Below are positions 34,750 to 43,889 of a stretch of 64,000 nt of DNA, piece after piece. The position numbers and the translations under genes were made by a program. The notes beneath the pieces are model-generated. The model did no database searches. It saw nothing but the letters and a program-made list of their open reading frames with translations, and was not told the DNA's origin. This DNA comes from Allopusillimonas soli (GTDB lineage Bacteria; Pseudomonadota; Gammaproteobacteria; Burkholderiales; Burkholderiaceae_B), in contig NZ_SDQC01000004.1 in assembly GCF_004153445.1 (NCBI RefSeq), forward strand, positions 310,001-374,000, in the 5' to 3' direction. Numbering within the stretch: position 1 is the first letter of the stretch; every line of letters begins with the position of its first letter.

Positions 34750-35085
34750 ATGGAATTGATACTTGTCTGGATTTTGAATGCAGTGGCACTGCTTATCGTG
34801 GCCTATATCCTGCCGGGTATCACAGTGGCCTCTTTCGGATCGGCCCTGGTGGCGGCGCTGGTGCTGGGGCTGCTCAATACGCTGGTCAAGCCTGTGTTGG
34901 TGCTGCTGACGCTGCCCATTACCATTGTTACGCTGGGGCTGTTTCTGCTGGTGCTCAACGCATTGGTCTTCTGGTTCGTCGGTTCGGTGCTCAAGGGCTT
35001 CCAGGTCAATGGCTTCTGGTGGGCGCTGCTTGGCGCCATCGTCTACAGCATCGTGTCAGGTCTTCTTTCAAGGTTATTGAGTTGA
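34750..35085 (+). CDS. Phage holin family (DUF360-type) membrane protein
   Basis: A 111-residue protein with about four hydrophobic segments, matching the 'phage holin family IV' group common as single chromosomal genes. It is encoded between ahcY and metF, an arrangement I recall from other beta-proteobacteria, so it is not a prophage remnant. Its last codons overlap the metF TTG start, implying translational coupling. The function is unknown. Confidence 0.85.
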   Translation: MELILVWILNAVALLIVAYILPGITVASFGSALVAALVLGLLNTLVKPVLVLLTLPITIVTLGLFLLVLNALVFWFVGSVLKGFQVNGFWWALLGAIVYSIVSGLLSRLLS

Positions 35086-35924
35086 AACGCAGCAAGCAGG
35101 CGATCAGCCTCGAATTCTTTCCGCCGCGGGACATCGCGGCCCAGGAAAAACTGGTTCGCTCGGCCAAGCAGCTGCTGGCCCTGCAGCCGGAATACGTCAG
35201 CGTTACGTTCGGCGCGGGCGGTTCAACCCGCAGCGGCACGGCTGACACCGTACAACTGCTGCAGAATCTCGGCTGCAGCGCGGCGCCGCACTTGTCGTGC
35301 ATCGGCGCAAGCCGTGCCATGTTGACGGATATTCTCGATTCCTATCGTGCCAAGGGCATACGCCGCATCGTTGCGCTGCGCGGCGATATGCCATCGGGTA
35401 TGGGCGGCGATGCGGGCGAACTGCACCATGCCAGCGACTTGGTTGCCTTCATCCGCGAGCACAGCGGGGACTGGTTCCACATCGAGGTGGCTGCCTACCC
35501 CGAAACACACCCGCAGGCCGATGGCGCGCGGTCTGATCTCCATCATTTCGTGTCCAAGGTGAAGGCGGGCGCCAACAGCGCCATCACGCAGTATTTTTTC
35601 AATCCCGACGCCTATTTCGATTTTGTCGATCGCGCCCGCGCGGCCGGCGTCACGGTGCCCATCGTGCCGGGCATCATGCCTATTACCAACCACACGCAAC
35701 TGGTCAGATTCTCGACCATGTGCGGCGCGGAAATTCCACGCTGGATACGCTTGCGCCTGGCCGACTTCGGCGACGACAGGGCATCCATAAGGGCGTTCGG
35801 CACCGAGATCGTGGGACGCATGTGCCAGCATTTGCTGGATGGCGGCGCGCCAGGCCTGCATTTTTATACGCTCAACAACGCCGAAGCCACGCAGGGGATA
35901 TGGCGGCAGTTGCGATTGGCCTGA
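35082..35924 (+). CDS. metF: 5,10-methylenetetrahydrofolate reductase
   Basis: MetF reduces methylene-THF to 5-methyl-THF, the methyl donor for methionine synthesis. The 280-residue FAD protein begins LKRSKQAISLEFFPP, so the start is a TTG overlapping the previous stop. SLEFFPPR near residue 10, VSVTFGAGGSTR at about 43-54 and the LRGDMP motif near 100 are family marks. GANSAITQYFFN follows. With metK and ahcY it closes the methyl cycle; it is probably under the same riboswitch. Confidence 0.95.
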   Translation: MKRSKQAISLEFFPPRDIAAQEKLVRSAKQLLALQPEYVSVTFGAGGSTRSGTADTVQLLQNLGCSAAPHLSCIGASRAMLTDILDSYRAKGIRRIVALRGDMPSGMGGDAGELHHASDLVAFIREHSGDWFHIEVAAYPETHPQADGARSDLHHFVSKVKAGANSAITQYFFNPDAYFDFVDRARAAGVTVPIVPGIMPITNHTQLVRFSTMCGAEIPRWIRLRLADFGDDRASIRAFGTEIVGRMCQHLLDGGAPGLHFYTLNNAEATQGIWRQLRLA

Positions 35925-35931
35925 GATCAGG

Positions 35932-36564
35932 CTACGCAATGACGGGGGCGGGCACGGCCCAGCCCTTGTCAGTCAGGATGCTGTCCAGCCGGTAATCGTG
36001 CGGCTCGGGCGCATGGCTATCGCCGGAGAGGTCGCCAGTGGCCCAGGCGATGCCGATGGACGTGAAAGCATGACCCTGTTCGCGCAAGGCTGCCAGCGTG
36101 CGGTCGTAATAGCCTTTGCCGTAGCCCACGCGGTCTCCCTGCCGGGTATATCCCAGCGCAGGCACCAGAATGATGTCCGGCGGCGGCGCGATTTCGCCGG
36201 CCGGCTCATGTATGCCATAGGCGCCCGGCTGCATGGGAGCGTCCGGCGTCCAGATACGGAATTGCAACGGCGCGCCCGCCACCGTGACGACAGGCAGCGA
36301 TACGCGGTATCCTTCTTCTTCAACCCATTGCTGCAACAGGGGCAGCAGGCTGGGTTCTTCGTCCAGGGGCCAGAACGCCGCAATATTTTCCGGCACGGGC
36401 CTGCCCGCTTCGCGCAGGCGCGTGCGGGTCGTGGCCAGCCAGGTGTACAGGCGCCCCCGGATCAAAAGAGCTCCGCGGCTGCGCTCCACCGGGTCCATGG
36501 CTGCGCGCCGTTGTTTCAGGCGCGTACGCAGCGGTGTCGCATTGTTTCGTGTACTGTCATTCAT
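35932..36564 (-). CDS. 5-formyltetrahydrofolate cyclo-ligase family protein
   Basis: The 210-residue enzyme converts 5-formyl-THF to 5,10-methenyl-THF with ATP. The C-terminal signature ILVPALGYTRQGDRVGYGKGYYDR is clear, as is the early Arg/Lys-rich LRTRLKQRRAAM. Start taken at MNDSTRNN; a start 12 codons upstream (MDNFFIRPH) is open as well. The gene converges on metF with seven bases between stops, keeping it near other folate genes. I looked for a 6S RNA, often adjacent in other proteobacteria, and found none. Confidence 0.92.
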   Translation of the reverse strand: MNDSTRNNATPLRTRLKQRRAAMDPVERSRGALLIRGRLYTWLATTRTRLREAGRPVPENIAAFWPLDEEPSLLPLLQQWVEEEGYRVSLPVVTVAGAPLQFRIWTPDAPMQPGAYGIHEPAGEIAPPPDIILVPALGYTRQGDRVGYGKGYYDRTLAALREQGHAFTSIGIAWATGDLSGDSHAPEPHDYRLDSILTDKGWAVPAPVIA

Positions 36565-36628
36565 GAGCTGTAAGTGGGGTCGAATGAAGAAGTTATCCAA
36601 TAGGCAACGGTATCAGAAATCCAGGCCT

Positions 36629-38773
36629 ATGTCCGACGTCCGCCAGTCCGCGCGTCTCGAGTTGTGCGCTGCGGCGATACTCTCCATTGCGTTGCTGGGC
36701 TGCTCGGGGCCAGAGCCTGCATCGGCTGCTCGCACCAGCGATGGCGTGCTTGCCGGAGGCGGACAGGGCGTTGCGGCCTCGCCGGGCGGCGCGGGCGCGC
36801 TGGATATGGCGGGCTCGATGCAGGTCGCTTCATTGCAGGCTGTGGCGCCGGTAGCGTCCGACGGAGCAGGCAAGGACGAAACCGTCAAGCTGATCACGCC
36901 TCCTCATGCAAGGCAGGCCTTGCTGGAGGCATACGAAGCCAAGAAGGACAAGGACTGGGACCAGCTCCAGACCGTATTGCAGGATGCGGCGTCCGATCCG
37001 GTGCTGGGCGCCTATCCCGAGTACTGGGCGCTGCATCACGCGCTCATCGATCAGAACCAGTCCATCCCCGCTGATCGCATCCGCGATTTCATCCAGCGCA
37101 ACGCGGGAAGCTATCTGGCCGACCGGCTCAAGGGCGACTGGATCATCACGGCAACGCGCGAGGGCAATTACGCGCTTGCCGCCAGCCTGGCTCCATTGGT
37201 CAATAGCAACTCCAGCGAGTTGTGCGCCTTGCTGCTTGCGCAGCACATGACCGGACAGACGGTGTCTGCCAGCGAGGCGCTGGATACCTTCAAGCCGAAT
37301 CGCGACTGCTGGTCCATGCTGGACGGGCTTGCAAGCGCCAAGGTGGTGGGCTGGGACCAGCTCGAGCCTGCGCTGCGCGAAATACTGGAAACCAACAAGA
37401 TAGGCAATGCGCGGCGCATGGCTGCGTTGATGTTCGACGGTCGCGAGATGGCGGACTTCAATGCGATCATGAAGAACCCCAAGCGCTGGCTGTCCAGGCA
37501 AAAGAAGCCGGAGGGGCGCGCGCAGACGGAGCTGGTCACCATTGCCCTGTCCCGCATGGCCTATGGCGACGACCGTATACCCAATGCCGGTTATGTGCAG
37601 GCGCAATGGGCCGGGCGGCTGCCGAAATCGAATATGGAATGGGTCTGGAGCCAGTTCGGGCTGGTAGCCGCGCTCAATGTGGAGCTTGATGCCGCCAAAT
37701 GGTACCGGCGCTCGGGTAGTGGCCCCATGACCGACTACAACCACGCGTGGCGGGTGCGCGCCGAATTGCGGCAGCCCACCATAGATTGGAAGCAGGTGCA
37801 TGGGGCCATACTGCGCATGTCGGATCGACAGGCGGCCGAGCCGGTGTGGATGTACTGGGATGGACGCGCCCTCGCCGCCCTGGGCAAGCAGGCCGACGCG
37901 GTGCGCAAGTACCAGGCCATCGCGCATGAGCTTGATTTCTACGGGCAGTTGGCCAGTGAAGAGCTTGGCTACACGCCATCCCTGCCGCCGGCGCCCAGGC
38001 CGGTAACCCAGGCCGAGCTGAAAGAAGCCCGCGCCAATCCGGGCCTGCAGCGTGCAATTGCCATGTTCGATCTCGGATGGCGTCCCGATGCCGTGTATGA
38101 ATGGAGCTATGCCATACGCGGACTGAACGACCGGCAACTGCGCGCGGCGGCCGAGGTCGCTCGCCAGGAGCATATCTACGACAGAGTGGTGAACACATCG
38201 CTGCTCACGCAGGGCGAGATCGATTTTTCGCAGCGCTTTATTGCTCCGTTCGAAGGCCGCGTCACAGCAAAGGCCCGGCTCATCAATCTGGATCCCGCAT
38301 GGGTGTACGGACTCATCCGCCAGGAGTCCCGCTTCATCATGAACGCCCGGTCGCACGTGGGCGCTTCGGGGTTGATGCAGCTCATGCCGGCCACGGCGCG
38401 GTGGGTGGCCAAGAAAATAGGCATGGTCGATTTCACGCTTGCATCGGTCAACGATTTCGAGACCAACACCATATTGGGCACCAACTACCTGAACATGGTG
38501 CTGCAGGACCTGAACGGATCAGAGGTGCTGGCAACGGCGGGCTACAATGCGGGCCCGCGCCGCCCCATGCAATGGCGGTCCAAGCTGGCGGCGCCGGTGG
38601 AGGGCGCTATCTTCGCGGAAACAATTCCGTTCACGGAGACGCGCCTGTACGTCAAGCATGTCATGTCCAATGCCACGTATTACGCAATGCTCTTCACCGG
38701 GCAGCCTCAATCGCTCAAGTCCCGCCTGGGTACCGTCCGCCCTGAACCCGACCGGAAGGTGGATCTGCCTTGA
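36629..38773 (+). CDS. Soluble-type lytic murein transglycosylase (Slt70-like), lipoprotein
   Basis: The 714-residue periplasmic enzyme cleaves peptidoglycan glycan strands. A lipobox (SIALLGC) at about residues 19-25 predicts a lipid anchor, unlike E. coli Slt70. A long alpha-helical superhelix region (about 80-530) precedes the SLT domain, where the catalytic Glu is E566 in IRQESRF, followed by [13 protein letters not shown] and AGYNAGP. Start taken at MSDVRQ; an ATG 15 codons upstream (MKKLSN) is possible but gives an unusually long pre-lipobox segment. Its last base pairs overlap the cca start. Confidence 0.9.
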   Translation: MSDVRQSARLELCAAAILSIALLGCSGPEPASAARTSDGVLAGGGQGVAASPGGAGALDMAGSMQVASLQAVAPVASDGAGKDETVKLITPPHARQALLEAYEAKKDKDWDQLQTVLQDAASDPVLGAYPEYWALHHALIDQNQSIPADRIRDFIQRNAGSYLADRLKGDWIITATREGNYALAASLAPLVNSNSSELCALLLAQHMTGQTVSASEALDTFKPNRDCWSMLDGLASAKVVGWDQLEPALREILETNKIGNARRMAALMFDGREMADFNAIMKNPKRWLSRQKKPEGRAQTELVTIALSRMAYGDDRIPNAGYVQAQWAGRLPKSNMEWVWSQFGLVAALNVELDAAKWYRRSGSGPMTDYNHAWRVRAELRQPTIDWKQVHGAILRMSDRQAAEPVWMYWDGRALAALGKQADAVRKYQAIAHELDFYGQLASEELGYTPSLPPAPRPVTQAELKEARANPGLQRAIAMFDLGWRPDAVYEWSYAIRGLNDRQLRAAAEVARQEHIYDRVVNTSLLTQGEIDFSQRFIAPFEGRVTAKARLINLDPAWVYGLIRQESRFIMNARSHVGASGLMQLMPATARWVAKKIGMVDFTLASVNDFETNTILGTNYLNMVLQDLNGSEVLATAGYNAGPRRPMQWRSKLAAPVEGAIFAETIPFTETRLYVKHVMSNATYYAMLFTGQPQSLKSRLGTVRPEPDRKVDLP

Positions 38774-39969
38774 CGGGCTCAATACGCAGGCAGCCCGGGA
38801 GTCCCGACCCTGCGGTGGGTCTGGATGCCTACATTGTGGGAGGGGCGGTCAGGGATCGCTTGCTGGGGCTTCCCGCCGGTGACCGCGACTGGGTGGTCGT
38901 GGGCGCCACGCCAGAGGAGATGGCCCGGCGCGGCTTCATGCCAGTTGGTGGCGATTTTCCTGTCTTCCTTCATCCCCATACCAAGGAGGAGTATGCCTTG
39001 GCTCGCACCGAGCGCAAGTCGGGGCGCGGCTATAAAGGGTTCACCTTTCATACCGGCACTGACGTTACGCTGGAAGACGACTTGTGCCGCAGGGACTTGA
39101 CCATCAACGCCATTGCGCAGCGCGGGGATGGGCAACTGATCGATCCGCTGGGCGGCCAGTCGGACCTGCGCCAGCAGGTGCTGCGGCATGTCGGCGATGC
39201 GTTCGTCGAGGACCCTGTGCGCTTGCTGCGGCTGGCAAGATTCGCCGCGCGGTTCAGCGACTTTTCCGTAGCCCCGGAAACCATGGCGCTTGCCCGCCGG
39301 CTGGTTGCGCAAGGTGAGGTGGATGCGTTGGTGCCGGAGCGGGTCTGGCGGGAGATGGCCAAGGGGCTGATGACGGCACATCCCGAGCGCATGTTCGATG
39401 TGTTGCAGCAGGCAGGCGCGCTCGAACATATTCTGCCGGGCCTGGCGTTCGCATTGCATGAAACGGGTGCCGAGCTGGCGCGGGCAGCGCAGGCAGGGCT
39501 GGATCTGCCATCGCGGTTTGCCCTGCTTGTCCGGCGCTCTCGGGAACCCGCGCAGATAGGCCGTCGTGTGCGCGCGCCTGCCGTGTGCATCGACTACGCG
39601 AGACTGCTGCCGGGCTTGCTGCATGACCTGAATGAGCCCGCCGGGACGCGGGGAGAAGCCACAGGCGATGGCCAGGGCATGGCTGGCGCGCATACGCACG
39701 ACATGCCGGCCGGTGCGTCTGCGGTGGCCGAACATAATCTCGCGCTGTTGTCCCGATGCGATGCCGTGCGGAAGCCTGAACGCTTTCTCGCCCTGCTCGG
39801 TGCGATTGCCTGCGTACAGCCCGTGGCGCTTCAGCAGTGGCAGGCGCGGCTGGACGCTGTGCGTGGCATTGATGCGGGCGCCATTGCCGCAGGCCTGAAA
39901 GGCCAGCCAGAGGAAATCAAGCATGCGCTGCGGCGGGCTCGACTTTCTGCACTGGTGCAGACGGGTTGA
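38770..39969 (+). CDS. cca: CCA tRNA nucleotidyltransferase
   Basis: Adds or repairs the 3' CCA of tRNA. The 399-residue class II enzyme has [14 protein letters not shown] at about 21-34, [27 protein letters not shown], and DLTINAIA. The TTG start is supported by AAGGTGG seven bases upstream and overlap with the previous stop; a GTG 15 codons later lacks such a site. The C-terminal region keeps an HD pair (GLLHDLNEP) but the GKG that normally follows is replaced by a Gly/Ala-rich stretch, so the phosphohydrolase part looks degraded. Confidence 0.93.
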   Translation: MTGSIRRQPGSPDPAVGLDAYIVGGAVRDRLLGLPAGDRDWVVVGATPEEMARRGFMPVGGDFPVFLHPHTKEEYALARTERKSGRGYKGFTFHTGTDVTLEDDLCRRDLTINAIAQRGDGQLIDPLGGQSDLRQQVLRHVGDAFVEDPVRLLRLARFAARFSDFSVAPETMALARRLVAQGEVDALVPERVWREMAKGLMTAHPERMFDVLQQAGALEHILPGLAFALHETGAELARAAQAGLDLPSRFALLVRRSREPAQIGRRVRAPAVCIDYARLLPGLLHDLNEPAGTRGEATGDGQGMAGAHTHDMPAGASAVAEHNLALLSRCDAVRKPERFLALLGAIACVQPVALQQWQARLDAVRGIDAGAIAAGLKGQPEEIKHALRRARLSALVQTG

Positions 39970-40056
39970 CCGAAAGCGCGCCCGACCGCCTCGGTTTGCC
40001 CGCAGCGACGCCGGATGACCTGCAGCGCTACCTGCCAGCGGCGTGGCCGTCCATGG

Positions 40057-41235
40057 CTAGAGACGATTGCGTCGGTCGCCGCGTGCGAAGCCCAGTAGCG
40101 GCATGTCCACATCGCGGCCTATGGCAAGCACCTTGAACAATTCGCCCATTTCGGCTTCCGACAGCAGTTTTTGCGCTGCGGCCAGCGTGGCGGCTTGCGA
40201 GCGATCCATTGCGCTGGCGCGCATCAGCAGATCGGGCAGCCCGGCGTTCATCAGAAAGCGGGCCTGCGATGTATAGCCAAGCACATCCAGGCCGCCATCC
40301 AGCGCCGCATCGGCCATGGCCGTGAAGTCCACATGCGCGGTGATGTCCTGCAAGCCGGGATATATCAGTGGCTCGCCATGCGCGTGATGGCGAAAGTGGC
40401 ACATCAGCGTGCCTTCCGCGCGTTGTGGATGATAATACTCGGCCTGCGGGAATCCGTAATCGATCAGCAGCGCCGCGCCCCGCTCTAGCCATTGGCCCAT
40501 CTGTCTGATCCAGGCCTCAGCCTGGACGTTGATCTCCGACCGGTAACCAGGCAGCGGTGGCATACGTGCCGCCACAGCCTTCTGCAAGTCCATGGCGGCC
40601 GGGCGCAACGCCAGTTCGAAGTCCGCAGAAGATGCATCGTGAAGCCGCACGCCGACCTCCATGAGCCGCCCTTCGTCGTCCCACTGGAATAGCGTGGCAG
40701 GCATGGCATCGAGTACCTCGTTGGCGAGGACGCAGCCGCGAAAAGAGGTCGGCAAGGCGTCCAGCCAGGTCACATCGGCGTGGATCTCATTCAGGCGCGT
40801 CTGTTGACGCACCCTGAGATCGGCGGAAACGTCCAATATGCAGTAGGACGGTTCCAGGCCCAGGTCGCGCAGGGCGGGTATAAGCGAAGCGGCCAATGCG
40901 CCAGAGCCCGCCCCGAATTCCAGTATCTGGTTGGATTCGCAGGCCTGCATCACCTGTGCTGCCTGACGCGCTAGCGCCTGTCCGAAAACCGGTGAAAGCT
41001 CGGGTGCCGTGGTGAAATCGCCGACAGGCAGTTCGCCGCCGAACTTTGTGCTGCCAGCAGCGTAATAACCCAGTCCGGGCGCGTAAAGCGCCAGATGCAT
41101 CCATTGTTCAAAAGGCAGAAAACCATCGGGCGCCGCCTGTACGGCCTTCGCCAGGAAGGCGGCCACGGCGCGGCTGTGTGCGGCGCTGGCGCCGTCGGGC
41201 GCCGGCAGGCCGGATGGAAGCTTGGACGACTGCAT
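40057..41235 (-). CDS. SAM-dependent methyltransferase, MidA/NDUFAF7 (COG1565) family
   Basis: The 392-residue enzyme is of the family whose mitochondrial member methylates an arginine in complex I. Motifs are GDFTTAPELSPVFGQALA at about 72-89, the SAM loop LEFGAGSGALAASL near 107, ANEVLDAMPATLF and IDYGFPQAEYYHP. It begins with the ATG whose A is shared with the stop of the upstream 56-residue membrane protein gene (TGATG). It converges on cca across an 87-bp gap with nothing recognisable in it. Confidence 0.9.
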   Translation of the reverse strand: MQSSKLPSGLPAPDGASAAHSRAVAAFLAKAVQAAPDGFLPFEQWMHLALYAPGLGYYAAGSTKFGGELPVGDFTTAPELSPVFGQALARQAAQVMQACESNQILEFGAGSGALAASLIPALRDLGLEPSYCILDVSADLRVRQQTRLNEIHADVTWLDALPTSFRGCVLANEVLDAMPATLFQWDDEGRLMEVGVRLHDASSADFELALRPAAMDLQKAVAARMPPLPGYRSEINVQAEAWIRQMGQWLERGAALLIDYGFPQAEYYHPQRAEGTLMCHFRHHAHGEPLIYPGLQDITAHVDFTAMADAALDGGLDVLGYTSQARFLMNAGLPDLLMRASAMDRSQAATLAAAQKLLSEAEMGELFKVLAIGRDVDMPLLGFARGDRRNRL

Positions 41236-41405
41236 CACTTGCGCTTCTCCCGTCGGTTCAGCATCCAGAGCGAATGGCCCATGGATACCAGAAAGCCCAG
41301 CAGCAGGCCGGCGCCCAGCGCTATGACGTAGTTGTCCAGCGCCACCCACAGGGGCAGGGACAGCATGAAGGAGAGCAGCAGAGGTTTACGGACTAGCTGT
41401 TTCAC
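41235..41405 (-). CDS. Small two-segment membrane protein, 56 aa
   Basis: This short gene starts at GTG (VKQLVRKPLLLSFML...) and encodes two hydrophobic segments (about 8-20 and 26-43, the latter VIALGAGLLLGFLVSMG) with a basic tail NRREKRK. Its TGA overlaps the methyltransferase ATG by one base, so translation is coupled. Reading frame integrity, membrane character and tight coupling support a real gene. I do not recognise a family; small membrane proteins of this kind are often missed because of length. Confidence 0.55.
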   Translation of the reverse strand: MKQLVRKPLLLSFMLSLPLWVALDNYVIALGAGLLLGFLVSMGHSLWMLNRREKRK

Positions 41406-41435
41406 GCCGCCATTGTAGCGAAGGGCCGTAGTGCG

Positions 41436-43046
41436 TCAGCCGGCGTAGCTTCCCCTGCGTGAGCCCGTGTCGCGGCGGCTGGCGCCGCTGCGGGATCCGA
41501 AGCTGGGACGCGTGGCGCGTGTCGAAGGGCGTTCGGGCTTGCCTGCAAAGCCGCTTCGGCCTTCCTGATCGCGTCGTCCATAGGCTGCGGATTTCTTGCC
41601 GGCGTGTTCCGGGCGGCTACGGCGCCCATCCCTTTCCATGCCACCGTCAACGCCGCGTTTGCCGCTGAAGTCAGACTTGGCGGCGTGGCCAGCCTTACCC
41701 AAGGTGCCCGGCTTGACCGAGACGCCCGGTTTGCCGGCAAAGCCAGCTCTGTCTGAGTATTCTGCCTTGTCACCAGCGCGGGATTTGCCGCCCCATGCGG
41801 GCTTGCCGGCATATGCCTGCTTGCCGCCGGCGCCCGGCTTTCCGCCAAAACCGCCTTTGCCGCGCCCGCCCTTGCCTTTGCGGTCGGTGTAGGTGGGACG
41901 CACTGATCGCGTGGGTTCCAGGCCTGCGATGACCTCGGCGGGAATGGGTTGGCCGATGAAATGCTCGATGCGGCGCACTTTATGGCGTTCCGCATGGGTG
42001 GCCAATGTATAGGCCTGTCCGTGGCGCCCGGCGCGGCCCGTGCGTCCAATGCGATGAACGTAGTCTTCCGCCTGCATAGGCAGATCGAAGTTGAAGGCAT
42101 GGCTGATGCCTTGCACATCTATGCCGCGCGCGGCGACGTCGGTGGCAACCAGGATACGCACCCGACCCTTTTGCAGCAGGCCGAGCGTGCGGGTGCGCTG
42201 GCGTTGGTTCATGTCGCCGTGCAGCGCGGCGGCTGCAAAGCCGTTGTCCGCCAGTCTGTCGGCCAGATCGTCCGCACCGCGCTTGGTGGCCGTGAACACA
42301 ATGGCCTGATCCAGATTGGCGTCACGCAGCAGGTGGTCGAGCAGACGCAGTTTGTGGCTGTTGTCGTCCGCATAAAGCAGGCTTTGCGTGATGTTGTCGT
42401 GCTTCTGGCGCTGGCCGGAAATTTCGATGCGCTGGGGATCGCGCATCATTTTGCCGGCCAGCTTGGCAATTGTGCCATCGAGCGTGGCCGAGAACAGGAG
42501 CGTCTGGCGGCTGGCGGGCGTTCGGGCCACGATGTTTTCGATGTCCTCGATGAAGCCCATGTCCAGCATGCGGTCGGCCTCGTCCAGAACGAGTGTATGG
42601 ACGGTGGATAGATTGACGCGCCGCGCCTGCAGGTGGTCAATCAGGCGGCCGGGCGTGGCCACCAGCACGTCGAGACGGCGCGACAGCGCCTTGATCTGTG
42701 CGCCATAGGGCATGCCGCCCACCATGACGGCCGTGCGCAGGCCGGCTATATGCGCCCCGTAGTCGCGGGTGGCGTCAGCCACCTGCATGGCCAGCTCACG
42801 GGTGGGGGTCAGCACCAGCACCTGCACCCCCGCCCCCTTGTTGGCGGGCATGCCGGCGATGCGTTGGAGCGCCGGCAGCATGAAGGCGGCGGTCTTGCCG
42901 CTGCCTGTCTGGGACGAGACCATCAGGTCGTGGCCGGCAAGTGCCTTGGGTATGGCGGCAGCCTGGACGGAAGTGGGATCGGTGAAGCCGGTTTTCTGGA
43001 TGGCGGACAGTAGGTTGGGTGCGAGACCCAGGTTTTCGAAAGACAT
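41436..43046 (-). CDS. DEAD-box RNA helicase, RhlE type
   Basis: The 536-residue protein has the Q motif (FENLGLAPNLLSAIQKTGFTDP), Walker A SQTGSGKT, VLDEADRMLDMGF, SAT in LLFSATLD, and HRIGRTGRAGRHGQAYTL in the second RecA domain. After about residue 390 the sequence becomes a low-complexity tail rich in Gly, Lys, Pro and Arg (repeats of the AGKP/GGK kind), typical of RNA-binding tails of RhlE-like helicases. It probably remodels rRNA or mRNA structure at low temperature or during ribosome assembly. A 240-nt leader precedes it. Confidence 0.93.
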   Translation of the reverse strand: MSFENLGLAPNLLSAIQKTGFTDPTSVQAAAIPKALAGHDLMVSSQTGSGKTAAFMLPALQRIAGMPANKGAGVQVLVLTPTRELAMQVADATRDYGAHIAGLRTAVMVGGMPYGAQIKALSRRLDVLVATPGRLIDHLQARRVNLSTVHTLVLDEADRMLDMGFIEDIENIVARTPASRQTLLFSATLDGTIAKLAGKMMRDPQRIEISGQRQKHDNITQSLLYADDNSHKLRLLDHLLRDANLDQAIVFTATKRGADDLADRLADNGFAAAALHGDMNQRQRTRTLGLLQKGRVRILVATDVAARGIDVQGISHAFNFDLPMQAEDYVHRIGRTGRAGRHGQAYTLATHAERHKVRRIEHFIGQPIPAEVIAGLEPTRSVRPTYTDRKGKGGRGKGGFGGKPGAGGKQAYAGKPAWGGKSRAGDKAEYSDRAGFAGKPGVSVKPGTLGKAGHAAKSDFSGKRGVDGGMERDGRRSRPEHAGKKSAAYGRRDQEGRSGFAGKPERPSTRATRPSFGSRSGASRRDTGSRRGSYAG

Positions 43047-43295
43047 GAGTATCCTTGGCCGCACATAGCGGCGGACATAAGCGGGGGCTCGGGAGCGAGT
43101 AGGCCCGTACGCAGGTTGACTGGAGCATCGTGCCGACCGAATCAACCCAAAATGCCGCGTCGTATGTGAACGCGATGCAAGGCCAGGAGGTCAGGGAGCG
43201 ATGGCGTGCGGCATGGGTGCTTGAAGAATGCAACTGCTAAGACACAGCCTGATGGGGCTGCATGAGAATGCCGACGCTAACTTTGCAGTGCCGGC

Positions 43296-43324
43296 ATTAT
43301 AGTGGCAGAATCGTTCGGGGTAAA
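43296..43324 (-). promoter_or_regulatory. Sigma-70-type promoter for the RNA helicase gene
   Basis: On the minus strand TTTACC and a perfect TATAAT are 17 bp apart. Transcription starting near 43289 would give a leader of about 240 nt before the helicase ATG. The 387-bp gap between the helicase and HIT genes holds no other gene I can support. Long leaders are common for cold-inducible helicase genes; control through this one is inference. Confidence 0.6.
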
Positions 43325-43433
43325 CCCTTATGTTGTCCAACGTACACACTGCCGGTGCGAAACGCATGCGAAAGGAAGGACATCGCAGCTTGAAAACCAA
43401 AGATGAGGCTTTGGAGGTGCACGCCGCGCGCGT

Positions 43434-43889
43434 TCAGCGTATGGCCGCCAGCGCGCCGTGCAAGGCCTCCCGGTAGACGGGGAGCAGGGCGTCAATGCGG
43501 CTTTTCTCCTCATGCCATGCCTGGATGGCCTGGGGTGCGCGGCCGGGCGCTGATGCCCAGATGGCTTCCGGAAACAGCGGATCGGCCTCCCAGCGGGGAA
43601 TCACATGCCAATGTACATGCGGCACCATATTGCCGAACTCGGCCAGATTCACCTTGTGCGGCCTGAGAACCTTGCGCTGCATGGCCTCGACCAGCCAGAC
43701 GGCGTTCATGATCTCGTTGCGGGCGCTCGCCTGTAGTTGCGTCATTTCCGCCACATGGTCCGCCCAGATGACGCGTGTATAGCCGGGGTGCAGGTCATGC
43801 GCCACAAGAATGATGCGCACTCTGTCATTGTGCCAGATGACGTCTTCGGCCGCGTCGCGCCGGCACAGCGGGCAGTCGTTCTGGCTCAA
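43434..43889 (-). CDS. HIT (histidine triad) family hydrolase
   Basis: A 151-residue nucleotide hydrolase/transferase with the triad HVHWHVIPR at about 92-100, matching the H-x-H-x-H pattern, and an N-terminal CPLC element. Such proteins cleave nucleoside phosphoramidates or dinucleotides; the exact substrate is not predictable. The gene overlaps trpC by 4 bp and so ends the trpGDC transcript, a link with no obvious biochemical reason. Confidence 0.9.
   Translation of the reverse strand: MSQNDCPLCRRDAAEDVIWHNDRVRIILVAHDLHPGYTRVIWADHVAEMTQLQASARNEIMNAVWLVEAMQRKVLRPHKVNLAEFGNMVPHVHWHVIPRWEADPLFPEAIWASAPGRAPQAIQAWHEEKSRIDALLPVYREALHGALAAIR

Noticed and set aside
34750-35085. Holin-like gene as a sign of a prophage
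   Set aside because: It is flanked by and coupled to methyl-cycle genes, with no other phage functions; the 'phage holin family' name refers to a chromosomal membrane protein group.
36233-36628. Upstream extension of the transglycosylase frame (132 codons)
   Set aside because: It lies antisense over the 5-formyl-THF cyclo-ligase gene, lacks a signal sequence and would put the lipobox far inside the protein.
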